Assembly (NCBI RefSeq): GCF_018991925.1
Contig: NW_024737068.1
Span: forward strand, 11,851,642 to 11,915,641
Origin: Homarus americanus
Taxonomy: Eukaryota > Arthropoda > Malacostraca > Decapoda > Nephropidae
DNA length: 64,000 bases
Direction: 5' to 3'
Both the position numbers and the translations under genes were made by a program. Below the pieces are notes generated by a model. It did no database searches, was not told the DNA's origin, and saw nothing but the letters and a program-made list of their open reading frames with translations. Of this stretch, positions 1 through 13,947 are shown one piece after another. Position 1 is the first letter of the stretch. Each line of letters starts with the position of its first letter.

Positions 1-1173
1 AATATGAGCAGGCTTTTGGCAGGCAATGTGCCATTCGGGTTTATAAGGTATCTGGCTTCTATGAGGGAAAGCCCCTGATATGACAACCTAAGAGAGGAGG
101 GGGCATGGCATTGCTCACCACCAGTAACACTGAACAAGGCTGTTACTTGCTCACTTCTACCTCCCGCCACTACCGTTCTTGAAAAAAAAAAAAAAAAAAA
201 CACTTTTAATTGAGAAAAAATTATGAATGAATTGTTACCTGATCACTTCTACCTCCCACCACTACTGTTTTTGAAAAAAAAATCACTATTAATTGAGAAA
301 AAATTATGAATGAATTGTTGGATAAAATGGGACTTGTCAACCCTGTGATATGTTTATTAGAGTTGTGAAAATCATTGCAAAGTGATGAGATGGAATGACA
401 ATGGTATTTGGCCACTGTTCTTCACCGAGACCATGATGAACGCTAAGAACATGTTGGTAAATATTAATGTGATTTCCACCCTCGTATGCAATATTTTTCC
501 TCAATCAACGTTATTGTAAATATCTAATTAACCATTGTTGAAAACCTGGACCACAACCTGAAAAAATAAATAAGGAAATAGATGGCGCCTTATAAGGGTC
601 CTCATTTATTACTCTTTTAGCATATAAACCTAAAATATGAAAATAAAAAAATTAGATCCATCCTCCCCTTCCTTCTTTAATAAATTTCCCTACCCTCCCA
701 CCCCATGTAACTTGGCTCACAGAAAGGACCTGGCCAGGCACTGGGGTTAGGTGGTGGGGTGGATTATTACTTTTGACTGCGACTACCTGAAAGGCCAGTA
801 GTTCTGTTTTGTTGACTTTACACTCTCTCAATGATATCTTCTGTAAATGAGGGTTAGCATGAAACTGTATAACATCTGTACAGTATAACATTTTGCTCAG
901 AACATTCCCTATACACATAAAGCTTACACGCTCTTGAAATTTTGTACCATTTCTTTTTAAGTATGTAAAATCTAGGGAGTTTGTACTCACATTTACGAGT
1001 AACCTTATCTACTGTACTTCAGTGACTTCCATGAAGACTCCATCACCAGGTATCTATTAAGAAGTCATTTCATTATCTGCATTAGTAAAACATAATTTTC
1101 ATCAATAATGAGTCTTCAATCAACAGATGTTATCCTCCAGTTGATAAGAGTGATACTTGTTCAAATTTTTGTA
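1..1173. other. non-coding stretch, no gene recognised
   Basis: Contains the 93-bp tandem duplication and A runs. The minus strand is open from 990 to 652 (starting after a TAAATGTGAGT context) with a peptide of normal composition (HANPHLQKISLRECKVNKTE), but no family is recognised and no supporting exon was seen. Confidence 0.5.
142..320. repeat. imperfect tandem duplication, about 93-bp unit
   Basis: Two copies each run from TCACTTCTACCTCCC to AATTATGAATGAATTGTT; the first has a longer A run. Confidence 0.8.
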
Positions 1174-1475
1174 CAGAGGGTCCCCGACTTACGAATGCCC
1201 ACCAATACAAAGCGTTGAATTTGAAATTTAAAGTATTTTATTTACCTGATGACATATTTTTCACTTTCTTTTACCGTATTTTGTCATTCTACTTCTTCTT
1301 TTGTCTTAAATTAAGTAATTTTAGATGGGTATAAGAACTTAGGCTATGATATAGTCGGATTTTAAGCATTGTTCTGTAAGTACAGTATGCACATAGCATG
1401 TGTTCCAACTTACCTACAAGTCCGACTTGAGAACGTCCTCGGGAATGGAAATCGTTCATAACCCAGGGACCCCTG
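1174..1475. mobile_element. family D short element
   Basis: TA-flanked, starting CAGAGGGTCCCCGACTTACG and ending (RC) CAGGGGTCCCTGGGTTATGA. About 130 bp of its right half match 60895-61030. Confidence 0.75.
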
Positions 1476-1564
1476 TATAACTAAGAAAAAAATGTGTTCA
1501 TAATGGATTTATAGAGCAGACTTCAGTAGGTATACAATTATAAACACATGAGACAAATGTATAT

Positions 1565-1860
1565 CAGGGGCAGATCCAGGGGGGTCCTAGGGGTCCTGAC
1601 CCCCCCCCCCTTTTTTCCAGAAAATTACAATAACTTTTCTTTCATGCAGTATTGTACTCGGGTAACTTTTATATAGTAAAAAAGTATTTACTATTGACCT
1701 CAGAATATCTCTTGATATCAAGTGCACACAGCCTCAAAATGCCCATGATATTGGTCAGATATAAAAAAAAATTCTGGGGCTACCCAAATCCCCCAGCTGG
1801 GTGGATTCACTGTGCTCGCCATATCCCCACCCCCCTTTAATATTCCTGGATCCGCCCCTG
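1565..1860. mobile_element. family I short inverted-repeat element (296 bp)
   Basis: Perfectly paired ends CAGGGGCAGATCCAGG and (RC) CAGGGGCGGATCCAGG. CAGGGG ends suggest the hAT superfamily, but a clear 8-bp duplication is not visible. Confidence 0.75.
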
Positions 1861-2176
1861 CATATACATTACAGTATTTGTAACTATATATTACTAACTT
1901 TCTTTGATATATATTACAGGCAATCTGTCAAATCAGACAAACTGTAAAAGGCCTGTTAAAATCTTCTGCTTCTGTTGTGTATGTAGTGTATATTAGGGGT
2001 TAGGTTAAATATTTTTAGAATATTCAGCTAAGATTTGTGAAAATTCATTAAACTCCGCAGTGAGCCTAACCTGACCTAACTATACATAACATATCTTAAC
2101 CTAACCTATACACAACAAGAAATGGAATTTTTTACAAGCATTTACAAATTGCATACAGTATATATACTGTATACTA

Positions 2177-2465
2177 TAGTAATATTTTCGTTAGCCAAAA
2201 TCCCTCTTAACTGGAACTATCCGATAGCCAGAATTGAAATTTGCTTGGAATTTTCCAGAAAATTCCATGATGGGAATGAATTTCCGACGGGGAGCATTTT
2301 CTGGGAAATTCCGAGAAAATGTTCCTAATACTGTACATATCTGGAAGATCCCAGGGATAGGGGATTTTTTTTTATGGGTTTGAGAGTCGTCTCGTTACCC
2401 AGAAATTTTTCAGTCCCAGAAATGTTCTGCACCAACTGATCTGGCTAATGGAGATATCACTTGTA
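2177..2465. mobile_element. family J element, one internal unit
   Basis: Left TAGTAATATTTTCGTTAGCC, right CTGGCTAATGGAGATATCAC. It shares CCTCTTAACTGGAACTCT-like and CCAGAATTGAAATTT sequence with the 41232 copy but has one GAAAATTCC-rich unit instead of four. Confidence 0.65.
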
Positions 2466-3701
2466 TATACAGTATGTATATTATTTAACCTTTTAAATAG
2501 CTATGTATATTTATGGAAAGCTATTAATAAATGCATATAATATAAACTAAACTGATGTAAACAATCTGTATTACTCTTTACATATGTAAAATGTATGTAT
2601 GCATGAATGTATATGTAAACACAGGCTTTGTATCATAAGCATTTGTGCAAATGCTGTATACAGTTAAGGATTTAAAAAATTTCATAAACTCATTCCTACT
2701 TACTACATACGGTACTGTAAAAAAATTCATAAAATTTTAGTATATGATCCTGTGGTGTTTGCTGATCCCTTGCAAGTTGGAAATAATTCATTAAAAAATT
2801 CATAAAAATACGAGATTTACTTTACTGTACTTAGGAAAGTGTTTCTAATCTTCAGTATCAGGGTCCATAATATCAAGTGTGTGATAACTGAACATAATAT
2901 TTATCTCGGTGAAGCTGGTCAATTATTTGTTCTTGTTTGTGGGGAAAAAATTAAAGATGGCAGAAATAGTTTACCACTTATGCATTTGGTGATATCAGTC
3001 AAACACTCTGGTCACTGATCACCTCCATTCCTTATACTGTGTGCTAAAGACCCAACTGCTCATTGGTAGCATCTGCCTAAGAATTGGTAAACTACATGAT
3101 GCAACCACTTAATGTTAACAGTAAGACATCAGTAGGTACGGTAAGGCTGATGATTGCCAAACTAAGTACTGTATGGAAAAGATGGGAAGCTTTAAGTAGA
3201 AAGCAAAAACAATGAGAAAATATAGCAATCTTTGACAAATATGTGCAGCCCAAGAATGTGGCACTGCAGTGTCAATGCCACCAAAGAGGGCAACAACCAA
3301 TTAATAAATGACACCCCCTTTTACTTGCCCTAGATGACATTTTCATGGGAGAGTAGAGCCTCTTTAAAAAATTAATGGTCATATTGTGAATATGCATAAA
3401 ACGTCTCCTCATCAGCAAAAAAACTTTTTTTTTTAGCTTAAACACTCCCAAATAACCCAGATTACTTAGTACATGTATAATGGGTCATATGCAATACGAT
3501 GGCACGCACTTGTAAACGTGGCACTTAAAAATACTAATTACCATTTTTTTTGGCTACAAAGTACTTGCAACACTTCAATATACAGTAGTACAGTATTATA
3601 TCACACTAAATCGGCTATATTAATGCACACAATGTTTTTTTATGAATGGGCTACATTACCAGTCACAGCAACACAGCCCAACAGGCTAAATTACTGAACA
3701 C
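2466..3701. other. AT-rich non-coding stretch
   Basis: No coding exon or RNA gene recognised; scattered TACTGTA/TACAGTA motifs and A/T runs. Confidence 0.5.
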
Positions 3702-3935
3702 CAGGGGCAGACCCAAGGGAAAGGCGGGAGATCCTGAGGGTGCACCCCCCATCATCAGAAAATTTCAACATTTTCTTTAATACAGTATTGTACTCAGGTG
3801 TTTTTGTATAGTATAAAGTAATTACTATTGACCTCAGAATAACTCCTAATATCAGTGCACATGGCCTTAAAATGCCCTCAAAATGCCTATGATATTGGAC
3901 AGATTTCAAAAATTTTCTGGGGCTATTGCATTTGC
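3702..3935. mobile_element. family I element, right end missing
   Basis: Starts CAGGGGCAGACCCAAGGG and follows 1565-1860 through GTAATTACTATTGACCTCAG-like and GATATTGG(A/T)CAGAT segments, ending near the CTGGGGCTA stretch. Confidence 0.65.
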
Positions 3936-4260
3936 TGCCACCAACCAAATCTTGGGAATTTTATCTTTGCAATTAGTAGCGTAGACAATTCTAAGACACC
4001 TTTCTTCTATGACGTTTTCCTCGCAAGCAACCTAGAACCTAGATATTTAATATACCGAGGGGGTAATGTTAGGTAGGTTTGGTTGGCTGAGATAGCTTAA
4101 TTAGCAATACATATTTGACAATACAATGGTCCCTCAATTAATGAACACAATTGGTTCCACAGAGTTGCTCGTTAACCGAAAATTTCGTTAACTGAATCTA
4201 TTATTTCAATGGGATATTGGATAATTAGTTCAGACTCACAGAAAAAGTACATACAAAGTA

Positions 4261-4536
4261 CAGCGCCTCCCCAACTTACGACCTAGTCGACTTACGACCT
4301 GCCTCAGTCGTACCAAATATTTTTCAAATTAAGTATTTTCGAGTCCCAACGTCAGTTCAGACAAAATTTTTGTTTGTAATTCACTTCAAAATGGCTGGCA
4401 AGCTTAAAAGTGGGAGATTATGGTGCTGAGAAGAAAAGGAGATACCCATTTTAGATTTTCTATGTATTATTTAAGCATTTTCGACTTACGACCTGGATTT
4501 GGATCCCTAACCCCATCATAAGTCGGGGAGGAGCTA
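4261..4536. mobile_element. family A short element nested in family B
   Basis: Starts CAGCGCCTCCCCAACTTACG after TA and ends ATAAGTCGGGGAGGAGCT. Its interior contains the same ATGGCTGGCAAGCTTAAAAG start region as the family A transposase gene, in plus orientation. It is an internal-deletion derivative. Confidence 0.8.
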
Positions 4537-4988
4537 TACTGGTAATAGAATTCATAAAACATTAAATATAAACTAAATACAGTACTGTACTGTACAGTAT
4601 ACTGCATAATAATAAATAAAAAACAATAGAATACTATATTTTAACTTACTTTGAGGTGTGTATGTCGTATTCCAGGCAACTTTGTTTATATATCAAACAG
4701 CTGATTGTAGAGGCAGTAGTGTAATGCCTTCTTCATGTTTCATAATAATTTCTGACCTGTATATTATCAATATGTGAACTAAATTTCAGAATGACCAATA
4801 ATTTTAATGTAAAAATGCAAAAATATTCAAGAGACCAACAAACTGGATATTCACTCCACTGTAAACAAAGTTAAACTGAGAAGAGTTGGCGAGTGATTCG
4901 ATCAGCTGATTGGCACACAAAAACTGTTCCCTGTACTGTATATATTATCAATATGTTAACTAGATTAGAATGACCAATAATTTTAATA

Positions 4989-5598
4989 CAGTCAACCCTC
5001 GCTTTACGCGGTCCCACTTTACGCGTTTCCACGTTTACGTGGTACCCTGCCGAAACCGGAATGCTCACTTTCCGCGGTGTGTGTACCCTTTTACGCGGAG
5101 AGCGGCGCGAGCAGGGTGCCCACAAGGTCGCCCAGTCATCAAAACATTACCGAGTTCTTCACCCGCCACCCACCACAGCCGGCCCAAGTCAGTGATAATG
5201 ATAGTGAGGATATGGACTTATATGGGCTTTGAGGGGTTTGACAAAGAGGTCCTGCAAGCCTCTGTGGTGGATAGTGATACAATTGATACAGGTGAGGGCC
5301 AATAATCTGCCCTCTGCCTCGGAACCAACTCCCCCATCCCCGTGTGCCCAGCCACCTTTTCTACTAATGTAAGTGTTAAAAAACCTAATATTATTGATAT
5401 TTCTCTTAATTATTAATTGTGTGTGCATACAATCATAAAATTAAGAAGTTATTTTTACTACAACGTAGGTATTGTGTCTGAAAAAGTGGAGTTTGGGGGT
5501 CGGCCCGGTCTCTATTTCAATTAATCCCATATGTTATGTTGTTCACTTTACGCGGGCCGCCGTGGGTTGAATTAACCGCGTAAAGCGAGGGTTCACTG
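4989..5598 (+). mobile_element. family C element copy 1 (610 bp)
   Basis: TA-flanked with ends CAGTCAACCCTCGCTTTACG and (RC) CAGTGAACCCTCGCTTTACG. Inside, a frame runs to TAA at 5305 and ends FEGFDKEVLQASVVDSDTID. The family B copy at 17895 supplies the empty site (TTTTAATATAAAAAAGC), confirming a TA duplication. Confidence 0.88.
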
Positions 5599-5801
5599 TA
5601 TAAAAAATGCAAAAATATTCAAGAGCACAACTTTCTTGATATTTACTCCACTGGAAACGAATGTAAACATAGAACCAATTACTGTATTGGCGGACTAGCC
5701 GATCAGCTGATGCGCACAACAAGTTTTGTTCGTACTGGAATTGAAAATCCTTATGGGAGCTAATTCGTTAACTGGACCATTCGTTAATCGAGGGACCACT
5801 G

Positions 5802-7540
<1,739 letters not shown>

Positions 7541-7994
7541 AACACACAAACACAACAATTAAGAGCTAGTAAATTTCCAAAACAGCTTTATCAGCGCAAT
7601 GAAAAAAAAAATATATATTACGAAAAGCAAATTTCAGAAGTCAGTAGCCTGGGACAAGCACATCCTCAGCACAATCTTCCCAGCCTCCAGGTTAGGTTCT
7701 ATTTATTTATTTATTTATTTTAACATTTTAATTTAAAAATATTTGTGCTGTGGTATGTGCAAACTAAGACTAATCAAATTTATTCCACATCTTTGAACTG
7801 CGAGAGATTAGGCTGTCTGATGCAGCTGGCGTATGATGGCGCCACTGTGATCAGCAGTCATCTGAATTGTTTACATCTGTTTGAATCTTCAAAATAATAT
7901 TTTGCTCGACTCCACAAGGAAGGAAAGGCTGTGTTGTCTGCCAAAGACAAATCCAGATACAGGCATATAAAGTTTCTTTGATTTCCCAAAGATT

Positions 7995-8064
7995 CTAAAA
8001 GGTTTCAAATAAATAGTATAGTCTACCATCTAAAAGGTTTCAAATAAATAGTATAGTCTACCAT
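7995..8064. repeat. perfect 35-bp tandem duplication
   Basis: CTAAAAGGTTTCAAATAAAT... repeated exactly once with period 35. Confidence 0.95.
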
Positions 8065-8211
8065 CTACCATTCTCTACACATTTTCCTTTGAAAGTATTA
8101 TGCTCTACCAACAGGAAGCACCGCGGTCTCACTGTGGTAACTCCGTAAAAATAACGGCTGCAATGGAGAATTATACTTCCTTATTAGACATTCCCTGCCA
8201 TATACAGTATA

Positions 8212-8805
8212 CAGTATTACCCCGCTTTACGCGTTTCCACGTTACCCTGCCAGACCCGGAATGCTCACTTTACGCAGTGCGTGTACTCTTTTACACGGAG
8301 AGCGGCGCGGGCAGGGTGCGCACAAGGTCGCCCAGTCATCAAAACATTACCGAGTTCTTCTCCCGCCACAGCCGGCCCAAGTCAGTGATAGTGATAGTGA
8401 GGATATGGACTTTGAGGGGTTTGACAAAGAGGCCCTGCAAGCCTCTGTGGTGGATAGTGATACAATTGATACAAGTGATACAGGTGAGGGTCAATAATCT
8501 GCCCTCTGCCTCGGAACCAACCCCCCATCCCCGTGTGCCCAGCCATCTTTTCTACTAATGTAAGTGTTAAAAAACCTAATACTATTGATATTTCTCTTAA
8601 TTATTAATTGTGTGTGCATACCATCATAAAATTAAGAAGTTATTTTTACTACAACGTAGGTATTGTGTCTGAAAAAGTGGAGTTTGGGGGTCGGCCCGGT
8701 CTCTATTTCAATTAATCCCATATGTTATGTTGTTCACTTTATGCATTTCTCGCTTTACGCGGGTCTCCGTGGGTTCAATTGACCACGTAAAGCGAGGGTT
8801 CACTG
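8212..8805 (+). mobile_element. family C element copy 2 (594 bp)
   Basis: TA-flanked, same ends as copy 1. Its frame gives QPAQVSDSDSEDMDFEGFDK and stops at TAA 8495-8497. This is the cleanest copy of the transposase tail; it carries an extra GATACAAGT unit relative to copy 1. Confidence 0.88.
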
Positions 8806-9328
8806 TACTCTGATACACTGACTGAATCATAGCATTGTTTTGAATAAAGTATACAGTATATATGTGCTGCCCAGGAATCATACAGGCCAAAATCACGTAT
8901 AAATACGTGGTGTGGTGACTATTGATGTGTTGTGTTATCTTTAAAATGTGGCTGGGATTACTACATTTGCAATATGTAACTTATTACAAAAGGTAATGTT
9001 CTATATCCCTAGCTACCTGGTACAGTAGAGCTAATTTATGATTGATGACAGATACAGTAAAACAAGATAGAGTGAAAAACATTACATGCAGACAATATTA
9101 TATAGCAGTCCCTAGGATTTTTAGCAACTAAATACTTAAACTTAACTGAAATGTATCTAGTATTTTTTACTGTTTACATTATCAACAAAACCCAAGTCTT
9201 TGACCAAAAAAATTGTGAGAAGTCCAATTACAAATGAAAAAAGTCCAAAAATCCAAATAATAAAACCTTGCACACTGAATGAAAGACTCAATTTCTTTAG
9301 TTTCTGACGTCTCAGAAGGAAATGTATA

Positions 9329-9334
9329 TTTATT
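9329..9334 (-). promoter_or_regulatory. candidate poly(A) signal of ZNF598
   Basis: TTTATT on the plus strand reads AATAAA on the gene strand, 223 nt after the stop codon. No transcript end can be proved from sequence alone. Confidence 0.4.
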
Positions 9335-9556
9335 AATTAAATTCTTTTTAACTTAAACCCCTGTATTTAAAATGTCATCATGGAAGTGCACTACACAGGG
9401 CTCAGCCCCATTTATGTATTTCACAGATTTACATATTTACAAGAAAAAAAAAAGTAGTGTATTGACTGTTTTTCTCATATCACAAAACACTGTGATTCTC
9501 AAAAGGTGACTCTTCCAGTGGCTGCTTCCTGGTTACCCTGCTTAAGATTTTTTTTT

Positions 9557-9742
9557 TCACTTCTTGAGCAAGTGTGAGGACACTTGAGCTAAAGAAGGAA
9601 ACTCTACAGTTGCTTGGTCATGTGTTTCCATGTGTTGGCTGAAGTCATCCTGGTTTAGAACCTGCTGGCATACCACACACACAGCAAACAATGTGGTGCA
9701 TCCACGGCCGCCATCAAGTTTTCTGTAGGCTGCTAGTACCTC
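9557..9742 (-). CDS. ZNF598: ZNF598 last coding exon
   Basis: 61 codons plus TAA after acceptor TGTATGCAG, phase 0. It encodes EVLAAYRKLDGG and the terminal C2H2 finger (CVVCQQVLNQDDFSQHMETH), ending with FPSLAQVSSHLLKK. The family also ends with CxxC...H...H followed by an FPSL motif. This separate exon joins exactly in frame with LLPDIKKQQ. Confidence 0.9.
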   Translation of the reverse strand, partial: EVLAAYRKLDGGRGCTTLFAVCVVCQQVLNQDDFSQHMETHDQATVEFPSLAQVSSHLLKK

Positions 9743-12700
9743 CTGCATACAGATAATGTCAATATGAGAAATTATTTTGTGTTAAATTAATTAAAAATAC
9801 ATATACAGGTAACTGTTTTATGTCTTTCTTAGATTGGGTAACATCCTTTAACCCTTTCACTTCAAGGGGACAAAATGGTCCTAAACCATTATTTTACCTG
9901 CATCATAAATTATGCTAAGCTTACAATGCTTAATTTCTATGTATATTACCATATTATGCTTAGTGTTCAGGATTATTTCGGTAAAAAAATGACGGTTCTA
10001 ACTACAGCCACTCCTCGACTTACGACAAGGGTTAGGGACCCAAATCCAGGTCGTAAGTTGAATTGGTCGTAAGTAATACATAGAAAATCTAAAATGGGTG
10101 TCTCCTTTTCTTCTCAGCACCACAAGACTCTCACATTTAAGCATGCCAGCCATTTTAAAGGGAATTACAAACGAAAATTTTGTCAGTACACAGCACAATC
10201 ACTAACGTCGGGACTCAAAAATACGTAATTTTAAAAAAATTTGGTACGACTGGGGCGGTCGTATGTCCGGGTGGTCGTAAGTCGAGGAGTAGCCGTAATT
10301 AGAACTGATTTTATTGACTCCAGTAACAACATTTCTTATATTTAAAAAATAATAAAAAATTGAACCCTAATCTTTATACAGTATTGCCAAAATATTTTGT
10401 TTAAGGACCTATTGGAACAGTCTTGGAGAGCAAATGTTCTGAACAAAATTTTATACACCTTTTTGCTAGGGTATTGGGTGGAGTGAGTGAGGGAGGAAGG
10501 GACAGAGTGCGGTTGTTTCTCCCCCAAGGTACACCTCACTCCCTCCCACCCATTGTGTGCCCTTGACTCGCTGCCTCTCACTCATTCTACTATGACTGTC
10601 ATTCATGATACAATACAGTATTGTTCATTTGTTATTCATTAATTAGTAAAGATAGGGTACTGTAATAATGTGTTTATTAATACCTGTACCCTTCATATAC
10701 AATACCTGTACTGTATAAACCTATTAGGTAAAAAATAATGCTATCAGGAATGCTTCTCCCTATATGCAATGGTACCAAATTCATTTCTCAAACACAAATA
10801 GAGTACCTCAAAAATACCTTAGGTTTCGTCTTTATTCAAGACATCTTCAGGTCATGAGACCCCCACCCTGACAATGGGTGACCTGACATTGCATCATAAG
10901 GTCAGTAATATGAGACCGCTAATCCCCCAACCCCACCTGCACTTAACATTGATCAGGTCAGTAACATTAGACCCACTAATCCTCTACCACACCTCCATCA
11001 CAACATCTCCATATGTTTTTTCATAAAAGAATTGAGTCCCCCATCATTATTAACATGTTTTGGGGACTGAAGTGAGCAGTGTAAATTTGAAAATGTCTGG
11101 CAAGCATTTTGCTCGATTCATTGATGTCTCTACTCCATCTTAAGAGTCACTTTAGCCTTGAAGGGGTTCTGTGAGGACAACCAGACTTGTTCTTAATGAT
11201 GTGGTGAGTGTTGTTTAGTGATACATGTGGGTGTCTGACTGGCCAGGAACCTATCCCATTGAACCCCTTGTTATAATAATCCTGATTTATGATATTTCAA
11301 CCTGCAATGGGGTTTTCAGGAACCTAACCCCATCGTAAATCGTAAATAGCGGGATATCTGTATTAGCATAAACTTGAATTATTAGCTGAAAATTGAAGGT
11401 CAACTAATGCACCAGAAGGACTAGTATGCCAGTACAGTATACAGGAAATACTGTATACCTGCACACTAAATATTGGTATGTTAAAGTCCCTACACACCAA
11501 AATCAAGGAACTGTTTCAGACCTTCTCAGGTCCCAAATTTCCTAGATAAGAGATCCCCCCCCCCCCACACACACACACACACACACATGTATTATATATA
11601 AACTACACAACAACTTTTATCAATAACAGCGAGATCAAGTAAACAAAACATACCTGTTGCTTTTTAATATCAGGCAGCAGCACCAGTAGTTCTGGAAGTA
11701 TTTTGTGGAAGGTGTCCTTACCCATAACTTCCCGACACTGTTCATAATATAAGTGACCCGAAAATTCTCCTGTCCTTAGTTGACTTGCTAAATGTTTAAA
11801 TTGTGTGAACTTATTCTCATCCCCTTGGCACTCGTCATGAATTGTCTTGATTAATGTTTTGTTCCTGAGCTCAAACTCTGGTGGGAGGTGGAAGGAATGA
11901 GTTGCAGTGGGGTGTGCTGTGAAGGTAGTAGAAGAGACAGCAGCCTCAGAAGTTGGAGAGATGGGAAATTTCTCCCCAGAGCTACTAGTGAAGGTCATAT
12001 CAGTGGCACTAAATCCAGGAGGTACCTTTGGTTTACCAGCAAATCCCGGGGGAGGTGACTTCTTGGCTGGGGAAGACCATGTAGAAGTGGCCAATAGAGA
12101 GGGAGCAGCTGAAATCCCAAGTGTAGGGAAGGCCTCCTCACTGTCCATCACTGGTGGCGGAGATTTTAAAGTTCCAATTTTTAGCTCAGATTTTTTTCTT
12201 TCACTCACCAAATCAGTTGTAATCATTTGGAGATTTGAACTTGCAACAGGAACTACCGACTGATAGTCTCCTAATCTCTTCATTGACAAATCAGTTTCAG
12301 GGCCCTCTTCATCACTGTTGTCAAATATGTTGTGCAAGCCAAGTGGTTTCTTTTTTGGTCCAGATTTTGCCTTTGAAGTATAATTCGTCAGGCCTGGAGC
12401 TGCATTTCCATTACCACCGATGCTGTCTGATGAACCCGTCTTGCTGGATCCTTTTTTCTTTTTCTTACCTTTTGATCCACTCGAATTCTCACTTACTTCA
12501 GTAGGCTTGGGAACATGGTCTATGGTGTGTGTCCAAGCATTACTAACAGGAATGGTAAGACTCGAGCGGCCATGATAATTCCGCATGTGTGACTGACTTT
12601 CAACATTTGGGTTCAAGGATGGAAAATCATTAGCATGAAACTTCTTCCCAGGCTTAGATGGTGTTAAGGATGGAGCACCCATAGATGGTCCCAATGATGG

Positions 12701-13880
12701 AAAGTCATTCATTACAGTCTTGGACACCTTACTTGGCACACTGATTGGAGGCGGTGTCATTGCGCTCCCCCAACCAGTTGACCCTAAGCCAACATTTGTT
12801 GTTTTAGAAGGAACTGCTAAAGCTGGAAAATCTTCCTCTGGAGTATTTGATTTAGGTTTCCCATTGGCTGTACTCTGGAGAGTTATGTTACTGCTATGTG
12901 AAATTACTCCAATCTGTGGCCCTGTTGTTCTATTAGTTTCTCCTTCAGTGGATGGTGTTTTCGTTCCATTGGTTGCAGCAGGTACTGTGCGATTGTATTG
13001 TATTGATACATTGCTACTCCTAGAACTGGTACCCTGAGCATCTCGAGGAGCTTTCTTGGTGTTAACTTTAAGGTGTACGGAGGTGGTCGGTGATGTTGGA
13101 GACTGGGTTGTAGCCTGGGCTGTACTTACTGTAACACTTGTTGAGCCAAGGGATGGAAATTCGTCTTCTAATAAATTTGTTCCACCTCTCGCTCTTATAG
13201 TAAATCTATTTTGTGCTGCCAAGTGTGTAGCCATTGATTTACTCGCACTGCCTCCCCCAGCCTCTGCTCCAGAACCAGGGCCACTATTATTTAATGATGG
13301 AAAATCTTGCACACAATTTATATCAATGGAATGTTGTGTGACTGGTGGTGGTCTAATGTCCACCTCATCCACTGTTCTCTGGTCTTCATAGTCTCTCTCT
13401 CGATCTCTCCTGAAAATTTAAAATAGTTAAAGTTAATTACAGTAATATGAAAATAACAATATTCCCTCACTAATCAAGTTTTGAATATCCACAATATCCA
13501 ATGTTAAGTATCCACAGATTTCCATAGAGACTGTAAGATTTCTAGCTCAGCATAGGTATGTTTGCTGGACCTGATCTACCAAGTGATTTGTAATATTTGC
13601 TTCATTGTGTGATGTTCCTCAAATCAACAATTTATCATCATATACCATGGCCAGATCCTCTTCCTTCTCTACCCTATTTAAATCAATTTATTTCCATCAT
13701 TCATATTACAGCATACAATACAGTACTGTACATGGCATTCTATTGTCTTGGTAATAGTCATCACTAAACACCCTCAGGGTTGGGGAGTCGGCCACACACC
13801 TCGTGGTGTGGGTGCTGAGCTCACTCAATGCCTATCAGTCAAAAGGGTTTATATTGATAGAATACATTCTAGAGAAACAC

Positions 13881-13947
<67 letters not shown>

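Larger units (their letters stand above)
4124..5801. mobile_element. family B TA-flanked inverted-repeat element with two nested insertions
   Basis: Ends read CAATGGTCCCTCAATTAATG and (RC) CAGTGGTCCCTCGATTAACG, next to TA on both sides. Within it are an A element (4261 to about 4536) and a C element (4989-5598). Without these it is about 790 bp, like the copies at 17895 and 56904. No coding capacity seen. Confidence 0.85.

Noticed and set aside
652..990. Possible exon of an unknown gene on the minus strand
   Set aside because: Peptide composition is plausible, but no domain, no matching neighbour exon and no clear acceptor could be shown.
11603..13372. A 589-codon single-exon gene on the minus strand
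   Set aside because: The apparent start is a GTG inside the frame and the last 17 codons run past a GTATGT donor; the conserved continuation is in the exon at 9742. It is the large ZNF598 exon.
11907..13391. Plus-strand frames of 89-118 codons opposite the ZNF598 large exon
   Set aside because: They are the antisense shadow of a real exon with biased codon use and show no family features of their own.
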